NCBI GenBank assembly: GCA_943914355.1
Contig: CALUBS010000006.1
Coordinates: forward strand, 22,769-86,768
From: an uncultured Corynebacterium sp.
Lineage (GTDB): Bacteria; Actinomycetota; Actinomycetes; Mycobacteriales; Mycobacteriaceae
DNA length: 64,000 nucleotides
Direction: 5' to 3'
Part shown: positions 29,683 through 40,941 of the stretch, in pieces
How positions within the stretch are numbered: the first letter of the stretch is position 1
Layout of the letters: every line of letters starts with the position of its first letter
Notes under the pieces: generated by a model
What the model was told of the DNA's origin: nothing
Seen by the model: the letters and a program-made list of their open reading frames with translations, nothing else
Databases searched by the model: none
Position numbers and translations under genes: made by a program

Positions 29683-30936
29683 TTAATTTCCCGGTTCAAT
29701 CATTTCATTCACGACGCCGAGAATCTGCGCCGCGACGACCTGCTTAGATCCATGCTCTACGCGCTGCGGTTCCACATTCCGCCGCAGGATCCACCCCTCG
29801 CTACTTTCCTGGCCAAAGGTCACGCCGCGGCCGACCTCATTGGCCATCAGTACGTCACAACCCTTGCGCGCAAACTTTTCTTGGGCATACTCCAGTGCCG
29901 AAGAATCAGCATCTCCCGTCTCCGCCGCAAAGCCAACGATGACGCAGTTTTCCGGCACCTCGCCCTCTTCGCGCGCGGCCACGAGAGACTTCAAAATATC
30001 TGGATTTTCCACCATCTCCAGCGCGGCAAGCGCATCATCCGCTTTGCCCTTTTTCATCTTGGACTCTGCCACATTGGCGGGCCGGTAGTCCGCGACCGCC
30101 GCGGCCATGATGACGATATCGGCATCGCGGGATTCCTCGCGCATCGCGCTTTCTAGGTCTTGTGCGGACACGATGTCCCGGATTGTAGCCCCGCTCGGTA
30201 ACGGCAACTCCGCGGTATTGCCCGCCATAATCGTGACATCTGCGCCCTTGTGCGCGGCCACTTCTGCCAGCGCAAACCCTTGCCGGCCGGAGGAACGGTT
30301 TCCTATATAGCGAACTGGGTCTAATTCCTCTTGCGTGCCACCGGCGGAGATAACAACCTTCAGCCCCGACCAGCTGTGGTCGATGTGAAAGCCAGCCAGC
30401 TCGGTGCGTGCGATGGCCGCAATCTGTTCTGGATCCGGTAGCCTTCCTGCGCCCGTATCCTTACCCGTAAGACGCCCGTGCGCCGGTTCCATGACGGTAA
30501 TTCCGCGCCGACGCAGGGTCTTCACGTTGTCTTGTGTCGCTGGGTTATTCCACATTTCGGTGTGCATGGCGGGCGCCACGATGATGGGGCACGTTGCTAC
30601 CAGCACGGTCGCGGTCAAGAGATCATCGGCGCGTCCCGCAGCCAGGCGAGAAATGAGGTCCGCCGTAGCAGGGGCGATAACCACGGCATCGGCCTCCTGC
30701 CCCACAGCTACGTGTTGAACGTCCTCTACGGCTTCAAAAACACCGGTTGAGACGGGGTTTCCGGATAATGCCTGGAATGTTGCGGCGCCGACGAAGTTCA
30801 AGGCGCTTTCTGTAGGAACGACGCGGACATTATCGCCGTGTTCTTTAAAATTGCGCACTAGGTGGCAGGCTTTATACGCGGCGATGCCACCGGCAACGCC
30901 CAGCACGATATTGCGAGGAGAATTTGAAACAGTCAC
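29683..30936 (-). CDS. coaBC: Bifunctional phosphopantothenoylcysteine decarboxylase/synthetase
   Basis: 417 residues from the GTG at 30936 (VTVSNSPRNIVLG). The N-terminal CoaC flavoprotein half has GGIAAYKACHLVR near 14, VVIAPATADLISRLAAGRAD near 85, and PAMHTEMW near 115; the CoaB half starts at VVISAGGTQEELDPVRYIGN near 190 and uses CTP to join cysteine. It works in coenzyme A synthesis. No Shine-Dalgarno is seen, and a TACGAT box ends eight bases before the GTG, so translation is probably leaderless. Also called dfp. Confidence 0.95.
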   Translation of the reverse strand: MTVSNSPRNIVLGVAGGIAAYKACHLVRNFKEHGDNVRVVPTESALNFVGAATFQALSGNPVSTGVFEAVEDVQHVAVGQEADAVVIAPATADLISRLAAGRADDLLTATVLVATCPIIVAPAMHTEMWNNPATQDNVKTLRRRGITVMEPAHGRLTGKDTGAGRLPDPEQIAAIARTELAGFHIDHSWSGLKVVISAGGTQEELDPVRYIGNRSSGRQGFALAEVAAHKGADVTIMAGNTAELPLPSGATIRDIVSAQDLESAMREESRDADIVIMAAAVADYRPANVAESKMKKGKADDALAALEMVENPDILKSLVAAREEGEVPENCVIVGFAAETGDADSSALEYAQEKFARKGCDVLMANEVGRGVTFGQESSEGWILRRNVEPQRVEHGSKQVVAAQILGVVNEMIEPGN

Positions 30937-30944
30937 ATCGCACA

Positions 30945-30950
30945 ATCGTA
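30945..30950 (-). promoter_or_regulatory. -10 box for a leaderless coaBC transcript
   Basis: TACGAT on the minus strand stands eight bases before the coaBC GTG, which lacks a ribosome site. It lies immediately downstream of the rpoZ terminator hairpin. Confidence 0.45.
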
Positions 30951-30968
30951 CCGTGCAGGTATGACAAG

Positions 30969-31034
30969 AGCCCCGCCCGGCCGCCACATTAGTTCCACAA
31001 AAGTGAAACCATTGGGGGGTAGCCGGACGGGGCT
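30969..31034 (-). terminator. Long hairpin after rpoZ
   Basis: AGCCCCGCCCGGC (30969-30981) pairs with 31022-31034 with a single mismatch, around a 40-base loop. Read leftward it ends in CTTGTCAT. It begins about 40 bases after the rpoZ stop and probably ends the gmk-rpoZ message just before the coaBC promoter. Confidence 0.6.
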
Positions 31035-31074
31035 GAAATGAGGCACAAGGTGCGCACGCGAATGCGCGCGTTAC

Positions 31075-31377
31075 TTACTTGCCTTCCTCGTGGTCCAACA
31101 GACCTGCGTCGATTTCGCGCAGCGCGATGGACAGTGTCTTCTCGCCGGGTTCTGGGTTAACCAGCGGGCCAACGAACTCAAAGACGCCTTCATCTTGCTC
31201 TTGGTAGTAGCTATTGATCTGGCGTGCACGCTTGGCAGCGAAAATTACCAAGGCGTACTTGGAAGAAACCTTGTCCAACAGCTCATCGATTGGCGGGTCA
31301 GTAATACCAATCGGATCATCAAATACCGGTTCCGACTTTGCGGATTCAGTGTTAGAAGGGGTGGTCACGTTAGTCAC
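31075..31377 (-). CDS. rpoZ: DNA-directed RNA polymerase omega subunit
   Basis: 100 residues from the GTG at 31377; AAAGG lies five bases upstream, whereas the in-frame GTG at 31383 would sit inside that ribosome site. Omega assists beta-prime folding in RNA polymerase. Conserved features are [20 protein letters not shown] and AKRARQIN in the middle and [13 protein letters not shown] at the end, the actinobacterial form. It follows gmk, the near-universal pairing. Confidence 0.95.
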   Translation of the reverse strand: MTNVTTPSNTESAKSEPVFDDPIGITDPPIDELLDKVSSKYALVIFAAKRARQINSYYQEQDEGVFEFVGPLVNPEPGEKTLSIALREIDAGLLDHEEGK

Positions 31378-31417
31378 ATGCACCTTTACATTGGTTGAAG
31401 ATGGTCAAAAGAAGAAT

Positions 31418-31987
31418 CTATCCTCGCAGGATATCACTAATGGCGGCCACTGCCTCATCTAGGTTTTCATTGACCACAACGTGATCAAACTCATCCTGTG
31501 CAGCTAGTTCCTCATATGCAGTGTGCAACCTACGATCGATGACGTCTTGTGGTTCGGTACCGCGACCGGTCAGGCGCTCTACCAACACCTCCCAGGAAGG
31601 AGGGGCCAAGAAGACCAAGTCCGCTTCCGGAAGGGCCTTCCGGACGCTACGCGCACCGGCCAGGTCAACCTCGACGAGAACCGGGCGCCCTGCTTCCAAA
31701 GCCTCTTCTACGGGACGGGCAGGTGTTCCAGAACGCTGCAATCCGCCGTGAATATCTGCCCATTCGAGCATCTCACCGGCATCAATGCGTTCTTGAAAAG
31801 CCTCAGGGGTGACGAAGAAATAATCCACGCCGTCTTTTTCCCCGGGGCGGGGCTGGCGCGTAGTCATAGACACGCTGAAATACAGCCCCTCGACGTCATG
31901 CCGTAGACGCGACACTACGGTGGATTTACCCACTGCGGAGGGACCCGCCAACACGACGAGGCGACCGCGAGCAGTTGCGTCAGCCAT
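31418..31987 (-). CDS. gmk: Guanylate kinase
   Basis: 189 residues. It phosphorylates GMP to GDP. The P-loop [13 protein letters not shown] lies at about 13-25, the GMP-binding phrase [20 protein letters not shown] near 38 with the expected Arg and Tyr, and [11 protein letters not shown] near 100. It starts eight bases after mihF ends and is followed by rpoZ, forming mihF-gmk-rpoZ. Confidence 0.97.
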   Translation of the reverse strand: MADATARGRLVVLAGPSAVGKSTVVSRLRHDVEGLYFSVSMTTRQPRPGEKDGVDYFFVTPEAFQERIDAGEMLEWADIHGGLQRSGTPARPVEEALEAGRPVLVEVDLAGARSVRKALPEADLVFLAPPSWEVLVERLTGRGTEPQDVIDRRLHTAYEELAAQDEFDHVVVNENLDEAVAAISDILRG

Positions 31988-31995
31988 GGACGTGA

Positions 31996-32319
31996 TTATT
32001 CGTCGCCGTAACCGAAGCGCTCAAGAAGAGCACGACGCTGGCGCTCACCCAGACCGCGCAGGCGGCGGGTCTGTGCAATCTCCAGATCTTCCATGATTTC
32101 CTTGGCCTTGACCTTGCCAACCTTAGGCAGAGCCTCGAGGAGTGCGGAAACCTTGGTCTTGCCGATGATCTCATCGGTCTCAGCCTTTTCCAGCACGTCC
32201 TTCAGGTCGGTCTCGCCGCGCTTAAGCGCAGCCTTGAGCTCAGCGCGAGCCTTGCGGGCCTCAGCGGCCTTTGCGAGAGCTTCCTTACGCTGCTCATCAG
32301 TCAACTTTGGAAGGGCCAC
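31996..32319 (-). CDS. mihF: Actinobacterial integration host factor (mIHF)
   Basis: 107 residues from the GTG at 32319, which has GGAGGAAAC just upstream; extra in-frame codons further up encode only the ribosome site. mIHF is the nucleoid-associated DNA-binding protein specific to actinobacteria, unrelated to the alpha-beta IHF of E. coli. The N-terminus is rich in Lys/Arg/Ala helices ([20 protein letters not shown]), and the C-terminal part carries the DNA-binding helix-turn-helix [16 protein letters not shown] with [15 protein letters not shown]. Its gene before gmk is the conserved place. Confidence 0.95.
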   Translation of the reverse strand: MALPKLTDEQRKEALAKAAEARKARAELKAALKRGETDLKDVLEKAETDEIIGKTKVSALLEALPKVGKVKAKEIMEDLEIAQTRRLRGLGERQRRALLERFGYGDE

Positions 32320-32446
32320 GAGTTTCCTCCGATTCATTAGATTGGTTCTATTACTTCTGGCACTGGGTACCAGATTCCGGTTGCCAAACGCGATGGAAAT
32401 ACCGCGGAAAGTTACCCTGAACCTTCGAGCACACCGACTTCTGATT

Positions 32447-32452
32447 ATCCTA
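32447..32452 (-). promoter_or_regulatory. Candidate -10 box of mihF-gmk-rpoZ
   Basis: TAGGAT followed by AAT on the minus strand matches a good corynebacterial -10. The leader would be about 120 bases long, so a nearer promoter cannot be excluded. Confidence 0.4.
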
Positions 32453-32543
32453 GCACCGCTAGTGACACGATGACGATAGGCGACCCAGATGGGCCACTCG
32501 TTTTAGCACGTCAACGCACATGCTTAGACCAAAATACCAGGTA

Positions 32544-32558
32544 AACGGCGCGGCCGTT
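32544..32558 (-). terminator. Short hairpin after pyrF
   Basis: AACGGC/GCCGTT with a three-base loop, about 20 bases after the pyrF stop. No long U-run follows. It is the only stem found at the end of the pyr operon, so it may be the operon terminator. Confidence 0.45.
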
Positions 32559-32578
32559 AATCGACCCCGCCGCGTGTT

Positions 32579-33418
32579 CTAATCCCGGAATTGGTCTGCG
32601 GTATCGATCACCGCTTTGCGCAGGTCATCGACCTGAGGACCGCGTTGTAGGACGGCGCGCGAGACATTCGCAAAGCCCAGCTGCGGGCACTCAGACACAA
32701 TGGCGTGCACCTGCGCGGGACCCGCCCCCTGGGCACCAACGCCGGGAAGCAGCACCGGGCCATTAAGCGAGTCCAATCGGGGCGGATTATCCACGGTCGC
32801 ACCCACCACAACGCCCACGCTTCCGGCAACACCGGCCTCTTTCTCCGAGGCGTTAAAGGCGGCGCACTCGTCGACGACCGCTTGGGCAATCGAGTCCGCA
32901 GTGCCTGCAGGCACTGCCTGAATGACGCGCGCCTCCGGATTAGAAGTAGCCGCGAGGACGAATACACCGCGGTTGTTTTCGTGCGCCGTGGCAATAGCCG
33001 CGCCCAGCGCCCCAACGCCGAGGTACGGCGAAAGTGTCACCGAGTCAGCGCGCAGGGGCGAGGTCTCCCCTAGCCAGGCATCGCCATAGCCTTCCATGGT
33101 GGAGCCGATATCGCCGCGCTTGGCATCCGCCACCGTCAGGCATCTTGCCTCACGCAAACCGGCCAGGGTTTCTTCCAAGACCGCAAAGCCTGCGGCGCCG
33201 AAGCGCTCGAAGAAAGCCACCTGTGGTTTTACCAAGGCTGCGGAATCCGCGAATGCCTCGACGCAGCGCATGCTGAAGGTGCGCAGGCCTTCTGCCGAAT
33301 TATCCAGCCCCCATTGCTCTAAGAGGTACGGGTGCGGGTCGATGCCTACACACAGGCGCCCGCGTTCGCGGCCGGCGTCTACCAGGCGCTGGCCGAAGGA
33401 TTTAGTTGCGTGGTCCAT
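32579..33418 (-). CDS. pyrF: Orotidine 5'-phosphate decarboxylase
   Basis: 279 residues from the ATG at 33418, with AGGAG seven bases upstream inside carB; the two genes overlap by 17 bases. It makes UMP in the last step of the pathway. The class is the longer actinobacterial type, with [13 protein letters not shown] near 25 and the active-site phrase [16 protein letters not shown] near 95. It is the last gene of the pyrR-pyrB-pyrC-carA-carB-pyrF operon. Confidence 0.96.
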   Translation of the reverse strand: MDHATKSFGQRLVDAGRERGRLCVGIDPHPYLLEQWGLDNSAEGLRTFSMRCVEAFADSAALVKPQVAFFERFGAAGFAVLEETLAGLREARCLTVADAKRGDIGSTMEGYGDAWLGETSPLRADSVTLSPYLGVGALGAAIATAHENNRGVFVLAATSNPEARVIQAVPAGTADSIAQAVVDECAAFNASEKEAGVAGSVGVVVGATVDNPPRLDSLNGPVLLPGVGAQGAGPAQVHAIVSECPQLGFANVSRAVLQRGPQVDDLRKAVIDTADQFRD

Positions 33419-36400
33419 GCTCAAGCTCCTGAAGTGCGCGGACCTGCAAATCACCCTGGCGCAGCGCTTCGATGCCCTGCACCGCCGCCGTCACGCCTTG
33501 AACCACCGTGACCAGTGGCAGCCCCATGTGCACCGCTGCGGCGCGGATATCGTAGCCGTCGTGACGGGAACCGGCGGAGCCTGCTGGCGTATTGAGGATC
33601 CAATCCACCTCGCCGTTGAGGATCTTGTCCACGATGGACTCTTCGCCGTCCTTGGCCTCAGAGACCTTGACGGCGACCTCGCACTCGATGCCGTTGCGGC
33701 GCAGCATCTGCGCGGTACCCGCAGTAGCGATGATGCTGTAGCCCATCGTGGCCAAGCGCTGGATGGGGAAAATCAGCGTGCGCTTATCCCGGTTGGCTAC
33801 GGAGACGAAGACCGTGCCTTCAATCGGCGGACGAGCAAACGCGGAGATTTCCGCCTTGGCAAAGGCCGCACCGAAGTTGGTGGCCAAGCCCATGACCTCA
33901 CCGGTGGACTTCATCTCGGGCGACAGCAAGGAATCGAGCAGGCTGCCATCTGGGCGGCGGAAACGGTTGAAGGGCAAGACCGCTTCCTTGACCGCAATCG
34001 GGTGATCAAGTGGCAAGGAGCCGCCATCGTAGGACGATGGAATAAGTCCTTCTTCTCGCAGTTCCGCGATGGTGGATCCCATCATGATGCGGGCGGCGGC
34101 CTTTGCTAGCGGCACGCCGGTCGCCTTTGAGACGAACGGAACGGTGCGCGAGGCGCGTGGGTTGGCCTCGATGACATAAAGGATGTCGTCCTTCAAGGCG
34201 AACTGGACGTTCATCAGGCCCTTGACGCCGATTCCCTCGGCCAAACGGCGCGTGGACTCGCGCACATTCTCGATGTCCTCTGGGCCCAGCGTCATCGGCG
34301 GCAGGGCGCAGGAGGAGTCACCGGAGTGAACGCCAGCCTCCTCGATGTGCTCCATCACGCCGCCGAGGTAGACCTCGTTGCCATCGCACAGGGCATCGAC
34401 GTCGATCTCAATGGCCGAATCCAAGAAGCGGTCCACCAGGACTGGATGGTCTGGGGAAAGCTCGGTGGCGCGCTCGATATAGTTCTCCAGCGACCGCTCA
34501 TCGTAAACAATTTCCATGCCGCTGCCGCCCAATACGTAGGAAGGACGAACCAGGACTGGATAACCGATGGAGGCTGCTACCTTCCGGGCCTCCTCGAAGG
34601 AGGTGGCGGTGCCGAATTGCGGTGCGGCAAGCCCACCGGCTTCTAGAACCTTGCCGAATTCGCCGCGGTCCTCGGCAGAGTCGATGGCAGCAGGGCTGGT
34701 GCCCACCACCGGCACGCCGGCGGCATCGAGGCGCTCTGCCAAGCCCAGCGGGGTCTGGCCGCCCAGCTGCACCAGCACGCCGGCGACCTCGCCGGAGGCT
34801 GCCTCTGCGTGGTAGACCTCCATGACATCTTCGAAGGTCAATGGCTCGAAGTACAGGCGGTCGGCGGTGTCATAGTCCGTCGATACCGTCTCCGGGTTGC
34901 AGTTGACCATCACGGTCTCATAGCCCTTGCGAGAAAGCTCGAGCGCGGCGTGTACGCAGGAGTAGTCAAATTCGATGCCCTGGCCAATGCGGTTCGGGCC
35001 AGAGCCCAAGATGATGACCTTGCCCTTCGAGCCTTCCGGTGCTGGGTGCACCTCGGTTTCGGCATCGGGGTCCAGCTCATAGGAGCTGTAGTGGTACGGC
35101 GTTTGCGCCTCAAACTCGCCGGCACACGTATCGACGGTCTTGAAGACGGGGCGAATGCCCATGCGCCAGCGGAGGCTGCGCACGCCATCCTCGCCGTTGA
35201 ACTCGGGGCGCAGGGCGGCAATTTGGGCATCGGAAAGCCCAAAGACCTTGGCCTCGCGCAGGAGTTGCTCGGTGAGCACGGGGGCATCGACAAGCTCCTG
35301 GCGGAATTTCACCAGGCCCTCGAGCTCCGCAATGAACCATGGATCCACGCCGGAGGCTTCGTGGACCTCATCCACCGAGACGCCGAGGCGCAGGGCCAGC
35401 TCGATATCGTACATGCGGCCCTCAGTGGGGCGCTCGAGGTCCTTGAGCACCGCCTGCACGTCGGTGGCGCGCTCGCCCGCGAAATACTCATCGGGCTTGG
35501 TCCAGAAACCATTGGGCTTGTTTTCCAGCGAACGCATGACCTTATTCAGGCCAGAGATGTAGTTGCGGCCGATGCCCATGGCTTCGCCCACAGATTTCAT
35601 CGTGGTGGTCAAGGTGTCATCGGAGCCGGGGAACTTCTCAAAGGCAAAACGGGGCGCCTTGACGATGACATAGTCCAACGTCGGCTCGAAGGCCGCTTGG
35701 GTTTCGCCGGTGATGTCATTTTGCACCTCGTCCAAGGTGTAGCCGATGGCCAACTTCGCGGCCAGCTTGGCAATGGGGAAACCCGTTGCCTTGGAGGCCA
35801 GCGCCGAGGAGCGGGAGACGCGCGGGTTCATTTCAATGACGATGATGCGGCCATCGTCTGGGTTCAAGGCGAACTGGATATTGCAGCCGCCGGTATCGAC
35901 GCCCACCTCGCGGATGATGTCGATGCCCAAATCGCGCATCTTCTGGAACTCGCGGTCAGTCAGCGTCAGCGCCGGAGCCACGGTAACGGAGTCACCGGTG
36001 TGCACGCCCAAGGCATCGACGTTTTCAATAGAGGCCACGACGACCACGTTGTCGTCGCCATCGCGCATGAGCTCGAGCTCGTATTCTTTCCAACCGAGGA
36101 TGGATTCCTCGATGAGCACATTAGCCTCAGGCGAGGCCGCAAGCCCGCCGCCGGCGATGCGCTCAAGGTCATCGTTATTGAAGGCTAGGCCGGAACCCAG
36201 TCCACCCATGGTAAAGGACGGGCGCACCACGACGGGCAGGCCGAGCTTGTCGACGGTCTCGTGGACCTCGTCCATGTTGTGGCACACCGCCGAGCGAGCG
36301 GATTCTCCGCCTACAGAGGCCACGATGTCCTTAAACTTTTGGCGGTCCTCGCCGCGCTCGATGGCATCGATATCGGCGCCGATGAGCTCGATATCGTACT

Positions 36401-36743
36401 TATCCAAAATTCCCAGGCGGTCTAGCTGCACCGCAGCGTTGAGCGCGGTTTGCCCGCCCAAGGTGGCCAGGACGGCGTCGATGGGGTGGCCTTCCTCTGC
36501 CTCCTTGACCAGGATCTTTTCGATGTACTCCGGCTCGATGGGCTCGACGTAGGTGTGGTCGGCGAATTCCGGATCCGTCATGATGGTCGCGGGGTTCGAG
36601 TTCACCAGGGTCACGCGCAGGCCCTCGTCCTTCAGGACGCGGCAGGCCTGGGTTCCGGAGTAGTCGAATTCGCAGGCCTGGCCGATGACGATGGGCCCGG
36701 AGCCGATGACCAGGACGTGATTAATGTCAGTGCGCTTTGGCAT
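33402..36743 (-). CDS. carB: Carbamoyl-phosphate synthase large subunit
   Basis: 1113 residues, full length. Two homologous ATP-grasp halves are evident: the first starts [20 protein letters not shown] near 10, the second [21 protein letters not shown] near 570. An oligomerisation region lies between them and the C-terminal MGS-like allosteric domain begins near 960 ([15 protein letters not shown]), where UMP or ornithine may act. It uses ammonia from CarA to feed both pyrimidine and arginine synthesis. It is 26 bases after carA and overlaps pyrF. Confidence 0.98.
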   Translation of the reverse strand: MPKRTDINHVLVIGSGPIVIGQACEFDYSGTQACRVLKDEGLRVTLVNSNPATIMTDPEFADHTYVEPIEPEYIEKILVKEAEEGHPIDAVLATLGGQTALNAAVQLDRLGILDKYDIELIGADIDAIERGEDRQKFKDIVASVGGESARSAVCHNMDEVHETVDKLGLPVVVRPSFTMGGLGSGLAFNNDDLERIAGGGLAASPEANVLIEESILGWKEYELELMRDGDDNVVVVASIENVDALGVHTGDSVTVAPALTLTDREFQKMRDLGIDIIREVGVDTGGCNIQFALNPDDGRIIVIEMNPRVSRSSALASKATGFPIAKLAAKLAIGYTLDEVQNDITGETQAAFEPTLDYVIVKAPRFAFEKFPGSDDTLTTTMKSVGEAMGIGRNYISGLNKVMRSLENKPNGFWTKPDEYFAGERATDVQAVLKDLERPTEGRMYDIELALRLGVSVDEVHEASGVDPWFIAELEGLVKFRQELVDAPVLTEQLLREAKVFGLSDAQIAALRPEFNGEDGVRSLRWRMGIRPVFKTVDTCAGEFEAQTPYHYSSYELDPDAETEVHPAPEGSKGKVIILGSGPNRIGQGIEFDYSCVHAALELSRKGYETVMVNCNPETVSTDYDTADRLYFEPLTFEDVMEVYHAEAASGEVAGVLVQLGGQTPLGLAERLDAAGVPVVGTSPAAIDSAEDRGEFGKVLEAGGLAAPQFGTATSFEEARKVAASIGYPVLVRPSYVLGGSGMEIVYDERSLENYIERATELSPDHPVLVDRFLDSAIEIDVDALCDGNEVYLGGVMEHIEEAGVHSGDSSCALPPMTLGPEDIENVRESTRRLAEGIGVKGLMNVQFALKDDILYVIEANPRASRTVPFVSKATGVPLAKAAARIMMGSTIAELREEGLIPSSYDGGSLPLDHPIAVKEAVLPFNRFRRPDGSLLDSLLSPEMKSTGEVMGLATNFGAAFAKAEISAFARPPIEGTVFVSVANRDKRTLIFPIQRLATMGYSIIATAGTAQMLRRNGIECEVAVKVSEAKDGEESIVDKILNGEVDWILNTPAGSAGSRHDGYDIRAAAVHMGLPLVTVVQGVTAAVQGIEALRQGDLQVRALQELEHGPRN

Positions 36744-36769
36744 AATATTTTCTTCCTTTTCCTGGGTGA

Positions 36770-37930
36770 CTACTTATTCGGGGTGTGGTTGGCCATGAGC
36801 TCTAAGAATTGATCAAAGAGCGGGTTGGCATCGTGCGGGCCGGCGGCGGATTCCGGGTGGTACTGCACCGAGAAGGCCATGCCATTGCGCAGGGCGACGC
36901 CCTCGACCGTGTCATCGTTCAAGCAGATGTGCGTGATGTGTGCCGGGCCGAAGTCCGAGGCGAATTCGGCATCTTCATCGGCCAAGTCGTAGTTATCTGG
37001 CGTCTGCAGCGCGAAGCCGTGGTTTTGGGAGGTGATATCGATTTTACCGGTAAGCATGTTGCGTACTGGGACGTTGATACCGCGGTGGCCGAACTTCATC
37101 TTGTAGGTGGATAGGCCAAGCGCGCGCCCGAGCAGCTGGTTGCCAAAGCAGATGCCGAAGAACGGGATTTTCGCCTCAAGTACCTTCTTAATGGTGGCAA
37201 CTGTGTCGTCGGCGGTGGCCGGGTCACCCGGGCCGTTGGAGACGAAGACGCCATCCGGGTTATAGGACTGAACTTCTGCAAAGGTGGTGGTAGACGGCAC
37301 CACGATGGTCTCGATACCGCGCTGGGAAAGGTAGCGCGGCGTGGCGGATTTCACGCCCATGTCAAAGGCGACGATGGTGTATTTCTTCTCCCCCTTGGCC
37401 TCAACAACATAGGGCTTATCGGTAGATACCTCGGCGGCAAGGTCCGCGCCCTCCATGGAGGACTGGCTCTTTACCTCCGCGAGGAGTTCCTCGACGGGCC
37501 GGGTGGCAGCCTCACCAGAGAAGAGGCCCGCGGAAATGGAACCGTAGTTGCGCAGGTGGCGCACCAAGGTGCGGGTATCAATCCCGCGGATGCCGATGAC
37601 ACCTTGGGCCTGCATTTCCTCGCTCAAGCTGCGCTCGGCGCGCCAGCTGGATACGCGGCGGGACAGATCGCGGATAACCAGGCCCGCGACCCAGATATTA
37701 TTGCCGTGGGACTCGTTGTCCTCATCGTTCCAGCCGGTATTGCCAATGTGCGGGGCGGCGGAGACAACGATCTGGCGGTGGTAGGACGGATCCGTCATCG
37801 TTTCTTGGTAGCCGGTCATCGCGGTGGTAAATACGGCCTCGCCGAGGGTGGTGCCGGTAGCGCCGAAGCCGTAGCCACGGAAGGTACGCCCATCCGCAAG
37901 GACGAGGATTGCTGGGGTTTTATCAGTCAC
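36770..37930 (-). CDS. carA: Carbamoyl-phosphate synthase small subunit
   Basis: 386 residues. It hydrolyses glutamine and channels ammonia to CarB. The N-terminal CPSase domain begins [20 protein letters not shown] and the class I glutamine amidotransferase domain shows the Cys nucleophile in [17 protein letters not shown] near 260 and the His-Glu pair in [10 protein letters not shown] near 360. It lies 42 bases after pyrC. Confidence 0.98.
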   Translation of the reverse strand: MTDKTPAILVLADGRTFRGYGFGATGTTLGEAVFTTAMTGYQETMTDPSYHRQIVVSAAPHIGNTGWNDEDNESHGNNIWVAGLVIRDLSRRVSSWRAERSLSEEMQAQGVIGIRGIDTRTLVRHLRNYGSISAGLFSGEAATRPVEELLAEVKSQSSMEGADLAAEVSTDKPYVVEAKGEKKYTIVAFDMGVKSATPRYLSQRGIETIVVPSTTTFAEVQSYNPDGVFVSNGPGDPATADDTVATIKKVLEAKIPFFGICFGNQLLGRALGLSTYKMKFGHRGINVPVRNMLTGKIDITSQNHGFALQTPDNYDLADEDAEFASDFGPAHITHICLNDDTVEGVALRNGMAFSVQYHPESAAGPHDANPLFDQFLELMANHTPNK

Positions 37931-37972
37931 GTCGTGGCCTTTCTGTGCCTTGATTGGGTGCTGTGTGCAAGG

Positions 37973-39313
37973 TTAGTCCTGAGTAGCGGCGTTCAGATCG
38001 AACGTTACCGAGCCGCGCAAGATGGTTTGGGTAACTCGCGCACCAAATTCCTCGCCCGCATAGGGGTTGTTCTGGGACTTGGATGCGAGCTGCGCGGAAT
38101 CGGATACCCAGTGGTGTTGTGGGTCAACGATGGTTAAGTTGGCTGGCTCCCCCACTTCCAAGGGGCGACCGTGGCCTGGCAGGCGCGTGATTTCGGCGGG
38201 GCGCTCGGACATGACGCGGGCGATAAAGCGCCAGTCCGCCAGGCCGGTTTCCACAAAGAGCTTGGCGATGACCGCCAGCGAGGATTCCAGCCCCAGCATG
38301 CCGGGGCGCGCGTTTTCGAATTCCACGCACTTGTCTTCGGAGCCGTGCGGTGCGTGGTCGGTGGCGACGCAGTCAATAGTGCCATCAAGAAGCGCCTGGC
38401 GCAGCGCCTCTGTATCGCGCTGTTCGCGCAGCGGCGGGTTCACGCGGAAAAGGCCGTCATAGGTGCGCAGTTTGTCATCGGTCATCAGCAGGTGGTGCGG
38501 GGTGACCTCTGCGGTCAGCGGAATATCGTGTTCCTTTGCCCACTGCAACAGTTCCACTGTGCCCTGTGTGGAGGCGTGGCAGATGTGCACGCGGTTGCCG
38601 TAATCGCGGGCCAGCAGGGCGTCGCGGGCAACGATGGATTCCTCCGCCACGCGCGGCCAGCCGCGCAGGCCCAACCGGGCGGCGTTTTCGCCCTCATGGG
38701 CAGAAGACCCGCCGGTCATGCGGTCATCCTCGGCGTGCTGGGCCAGCAGCACGTCCATGCCCTTGGCGTATTCCAGCGCGCGGCGCATCAGCTGTGGGTT
38801 TTGCACGCACTTGCCGTCATCAGAGAACATGCGCACCTTGGCCTCGCTGCGCGCCATCATGCCGAACTCCGTCAAGGACTTGCCTTCCAGGCCCTTGGTG
38901 ATAGAGCCGACTGGGTGGACATCGCAAAGCCCCAGTGCCTGGGACTTTGCCCACACGGATTCGGCGATGATCGGCTGGTCCGTGACCGGCGTGGTATTGG
39001 CCATGGTAAAGACCGCGGTAAACCCGCCCTTGGCCGCGGCTTTGGAACCAGACTCGATGGTCTCGGTGTCCTCGCGGCCTGGCTCGCGCAGGTGCACGTG
39101 CATATCAACCAGGCCAGGCAGCAGCACGTTGCCGTCGCCCTCAATGGTTTCGGCAGCACCCTCTGCCTGCACCTCGGGCCCGATGGAATCAATAACCCCA
39201 CCGCGAATAAGGACATTGGTGGGCTCGCCTTCCCCGTACAGGCGAATATTTTTAATCAGTAGTGGGTTCTCGGCCGGGGCGGACAGCCGGCCGGTAGCTG
39301 GGTACGTAATCAT
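37973..39313 (-). CDS. pyrC: Dihydroorotase
   Basis: 446 residues. It cyclises carbamoyl aspartate. It is a class I (long) amidohydrolase with the zinc motif [10 protein letters not shown] near 72 and [14 protein letters not shown] near 315, where the Asp is the catalytic residue. All expected metal ligands appear present, so it is an active form, not the PyrX type that lacks catalytic residues. It is 36 bases downstream of pyrB. Confidence 0.97.
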   Translation of the reverse strand: MITYPATGRLSAPAENPLLIKNIRLYGEGEPTNVLIRGGVIDSIGPEVQAEGAAETIEGDGNVLLPGLVDMHVHLREPGREDTETIESGSKAAAKGGFTAVFTMANTTPVTDQPIIAESVWAKSQALGLCDVHPVGSITKGLEGKSLTEFGMMARSEAKVRMFSDDGKCVQNPQLMRRALEYAKGMDVLLAQHAEDDRMTGGSSAHEGENAARLGLRGWPRVAEESIVARDALLARDYGNRVHICHASTQGTVELLQWAKEHDIPLTAEVTPHHLLMTDDKLRTYDGLFRVNPPLREQRDTEALRQALLDGTIDCVATDHAPHGSEDKCVEFENARPGMLGLESSLAVIAKLFVETGLADWRFIARVMSERPAEITRLPGHGRPLEVGEPANLTIVDPQHHWVSDSAQLASKSQNNPYAGEEFGARVTQTILRGSVTFDLNAATQD

Positions 39314-39349
39314 TTTCTCTCCCTTTTACGTGGCTATGGTCTGCCCGAA

Positions 39350-40306
39350 TTAAATCCCGGCGTTATCGCCATTGGTCAGCAGCGTAAAAAGCACTGCCAT
39401 GCGCATGTGGACACCGTTGTTGACCTGCTGCAATACCGTGGTTTTATCCATATCGGCCACGGCGTAATTGATCTCCATGCCGCGCAGCATGGGACCGGGG
39501 TGCATGACGATCGCATCCTTGTGCAGCGCCGCAGCGCGCTGTTGCGATAGCCCGAATAGCTGCGCGTACTCGCGGTGGGACGGGAAGAAGCCGCCGTCCA
39601 TGCGCTCTTGCTGCACGCGCAGCATCATCACGACATCGGCATCTGCAAGCTCTGCATCAAAGTCATAGGACACGCGCACCGGCCACTTGTCCACGCCCCA
39701 AGGCATCAAGGTCGCAGGCCCCACGAGGGTGACCTCCGCGCCCAAGGTGTGCAAGAGATCCACGTTGGAACGCACGACGCGCGAGTGCAGGCAATCGCCC
39801 ACAATCTTTACCTTCAGGCCCTCGAAGCCATTATCGCCGCGCAGGCCTAGGCGCTGGCGCATCGTAACGGCATCAAGCAGCGCCTGCGTCGGGTGCTGGT
39901 GCGCACCGTCGCCGGCGTTGATGACTGCGGGACCCTGCCCATCCGGGTCCACCCACTGGGCCAGCTGTTGCGGCGCGCCGGAAGACGGGTGGCGCATGAT
40001 GATCGCATCGGCACCAATGGCCGCCAACGTCAGGCCCGTATCCTTTAAGGACTCGCCCTTTTTCACGGACGAGGTCGACGCCGAGAGGTTGATAACGTCA
40101 GCGGACATCCACTTGCCGGCCGTTTCAAAAGATGAGCGCGTGCGCGTGGAGTTTTCATAAAAGAGCGTATAAATCGTGCGTCCGCGCAGCGTCGGCAGTT
40201 TTTTGACCTCGCGGCCATCGAGCGCCTCGCGGAAGCGATCGGCCTCATCCAAAAGGCCGATGATCTCTGCGCGGGATAATTCCGCGCTATCGATGAGGTG
40301 TTTCAT
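39350..40306 (-). CDS. pyrB: Aspartate carbamoyltransferase catalytic subunit
   Basis: 318 residues. The carbamoyl-phosphate motif [13 protein letters not shown] near 50, [13 protein letters not shown] near 105 and [13 protein letters not shown] near 138 define an ATCase catalytic chain. No PyrI regulatory gene is nearby, as usual in Gram-positive operons. Its ATG overlaps the pyrR stop by four bases (ATGA), so expression is translationally coupled to PyrR. Confidence 0.98.
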   Translation of the reverse strand: MKHLIDSAELSRAEIIGLLDEADRFREALDGREVKKLPTLRGRTIYTLFYENSTRTRSSFETAGKWMSADVINLSASTSSVKKGESLKDTGLTLAAIGADAIIMRHPSSGAPQQLAQWVDPDGQGPAVINAGDGAHQHPTQALLDAVTMRQRLGLRGDNGFEGLKVKIVGDCLHSRVVRSNVDLLHTLGAEVTLVGPATLMPWGVDKWPVRVSYDFDAELADADVVMMLRVQQERMDGGFFPSHREYAQLFGLSQQRAAALHKDAIVMHPGPMLRGMEINYAVADMDKTTVLQQVNNGVHMRMAVLFTLLTNGDNAGI

Positions 40307-40911
40307 GAGTGCGTTCCCCTTATCTGCGCGGCATCGCCCGCGGAAGTAGAGCGGGTGAGAACAACGGCATCGCGGCCATCGATATCTTGGATATATACGG
40401 AGACATCTTCTTCCCGCGCCGTGGGCAGGTTCTTGCCCACATAATCGGCGCGGATGGGGACTTCGCGGTGCCCGCGGTCAACCAATACGGCCAACTGGAT
40501 AATCGAAGGCCGACCGACATCGCCCAGCGCATCGAGGGCGGCGCGGATAGTGCGGCCGGAATAAAGGACATCATCGACCAAGATGACCGTGGCATTATCG
40601 ATGCCGCCGTCCGGGATGGAGGTCGGTTGCAGGGCGCGGTGCGGGAAATTGCGCAAATCGTCCCTGTACAACGTGATGTCGAGCGAGCCCCACGGAACGG
40701 GGACCCCGGAAAACTCGCGTATTTTCTGCGCGAGGCGCTGCGCTAGGGGCACTCCACCTGAGGGGATGCCCAGCAAAATGACCCGCGGAGCTTCCGCGGA
40801 ATCGAGCGCCGTCTTTTCAATAATCTGGTGCGCGATGCGTGCAACGGTACGCGAGACATCATCGGAGCTTAAAAGCTCCAACTCGTTCGCGTTCACGTCA
40901 GTTCCACTCAT
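40303..40911 (-). CDS. pyrR: Pyrimidine operon regulator PyrR
   Basis: 202 residues with a strong GGAAGGAGG site. PyrR is an RNA-binding regulator that senses UMP and also has uracil phosphoribosyltransferase activity. The PRPP motif is [18 protein letters not shown] near 107. It leads the pyr operon; a hairpin with the PyrR hexaloop sequence lies directly upstream of its Shine-Dalgarno, so it probably represses its own translation and that of pyrB. Confidence 0.96.
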   Translation of the reverse strand: MSGTDVNANELELLSSDDVSRTVARIAHQIIEKTALDSAEAPRVILLGIPSGGVPLAQRLAQKIREFSGVPVPWGSLDITLYRDDLRNFPHRALQPTSIPDGGIDNATVILVDDVLYSGRTIRAALDALGDVGRPSIIQLAVLVDRGHREVPIRADYVGKNLPTAREEDVSVYIQDIDGRDAVVLTRSTSAGDAAQIRGTHS

Positions 40912-40925
40912 CGTGACCTCCTTCC

Positions 40926-40941
40926 CCGCCTCACGGTGCGG
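40926..40941 (-). promoter_or_regulatory. PyrR-binding hairpin in the pyr leader
   Basis: On the transcript the 16 bases fold as CCGC/GCGG with an A-G closing mismatch around the hexaloop CCGUGA, an exact fit to the PyrR recognition loop CNGNGA followed by GG. The stem ends immediately before GGAAGGAGG of pyrR, so bound PyrR could block ribosome entry, as described for mycobacterial pyr leaders. No terminator-antiterminator pair is present. Confidence 0.65.

Noticed and set aside
34809-36188. A 459-codon open frame on the + strand inside carB.
   Set aside because: Antisense shadow of a G+C-rich gene; carB is intact and conserved.
38171-39262. A 363-codon + strand frame opposite pyrC.
   Set aside because: Antisense shadow; the pyrC zinc motifs lie on the other strand.
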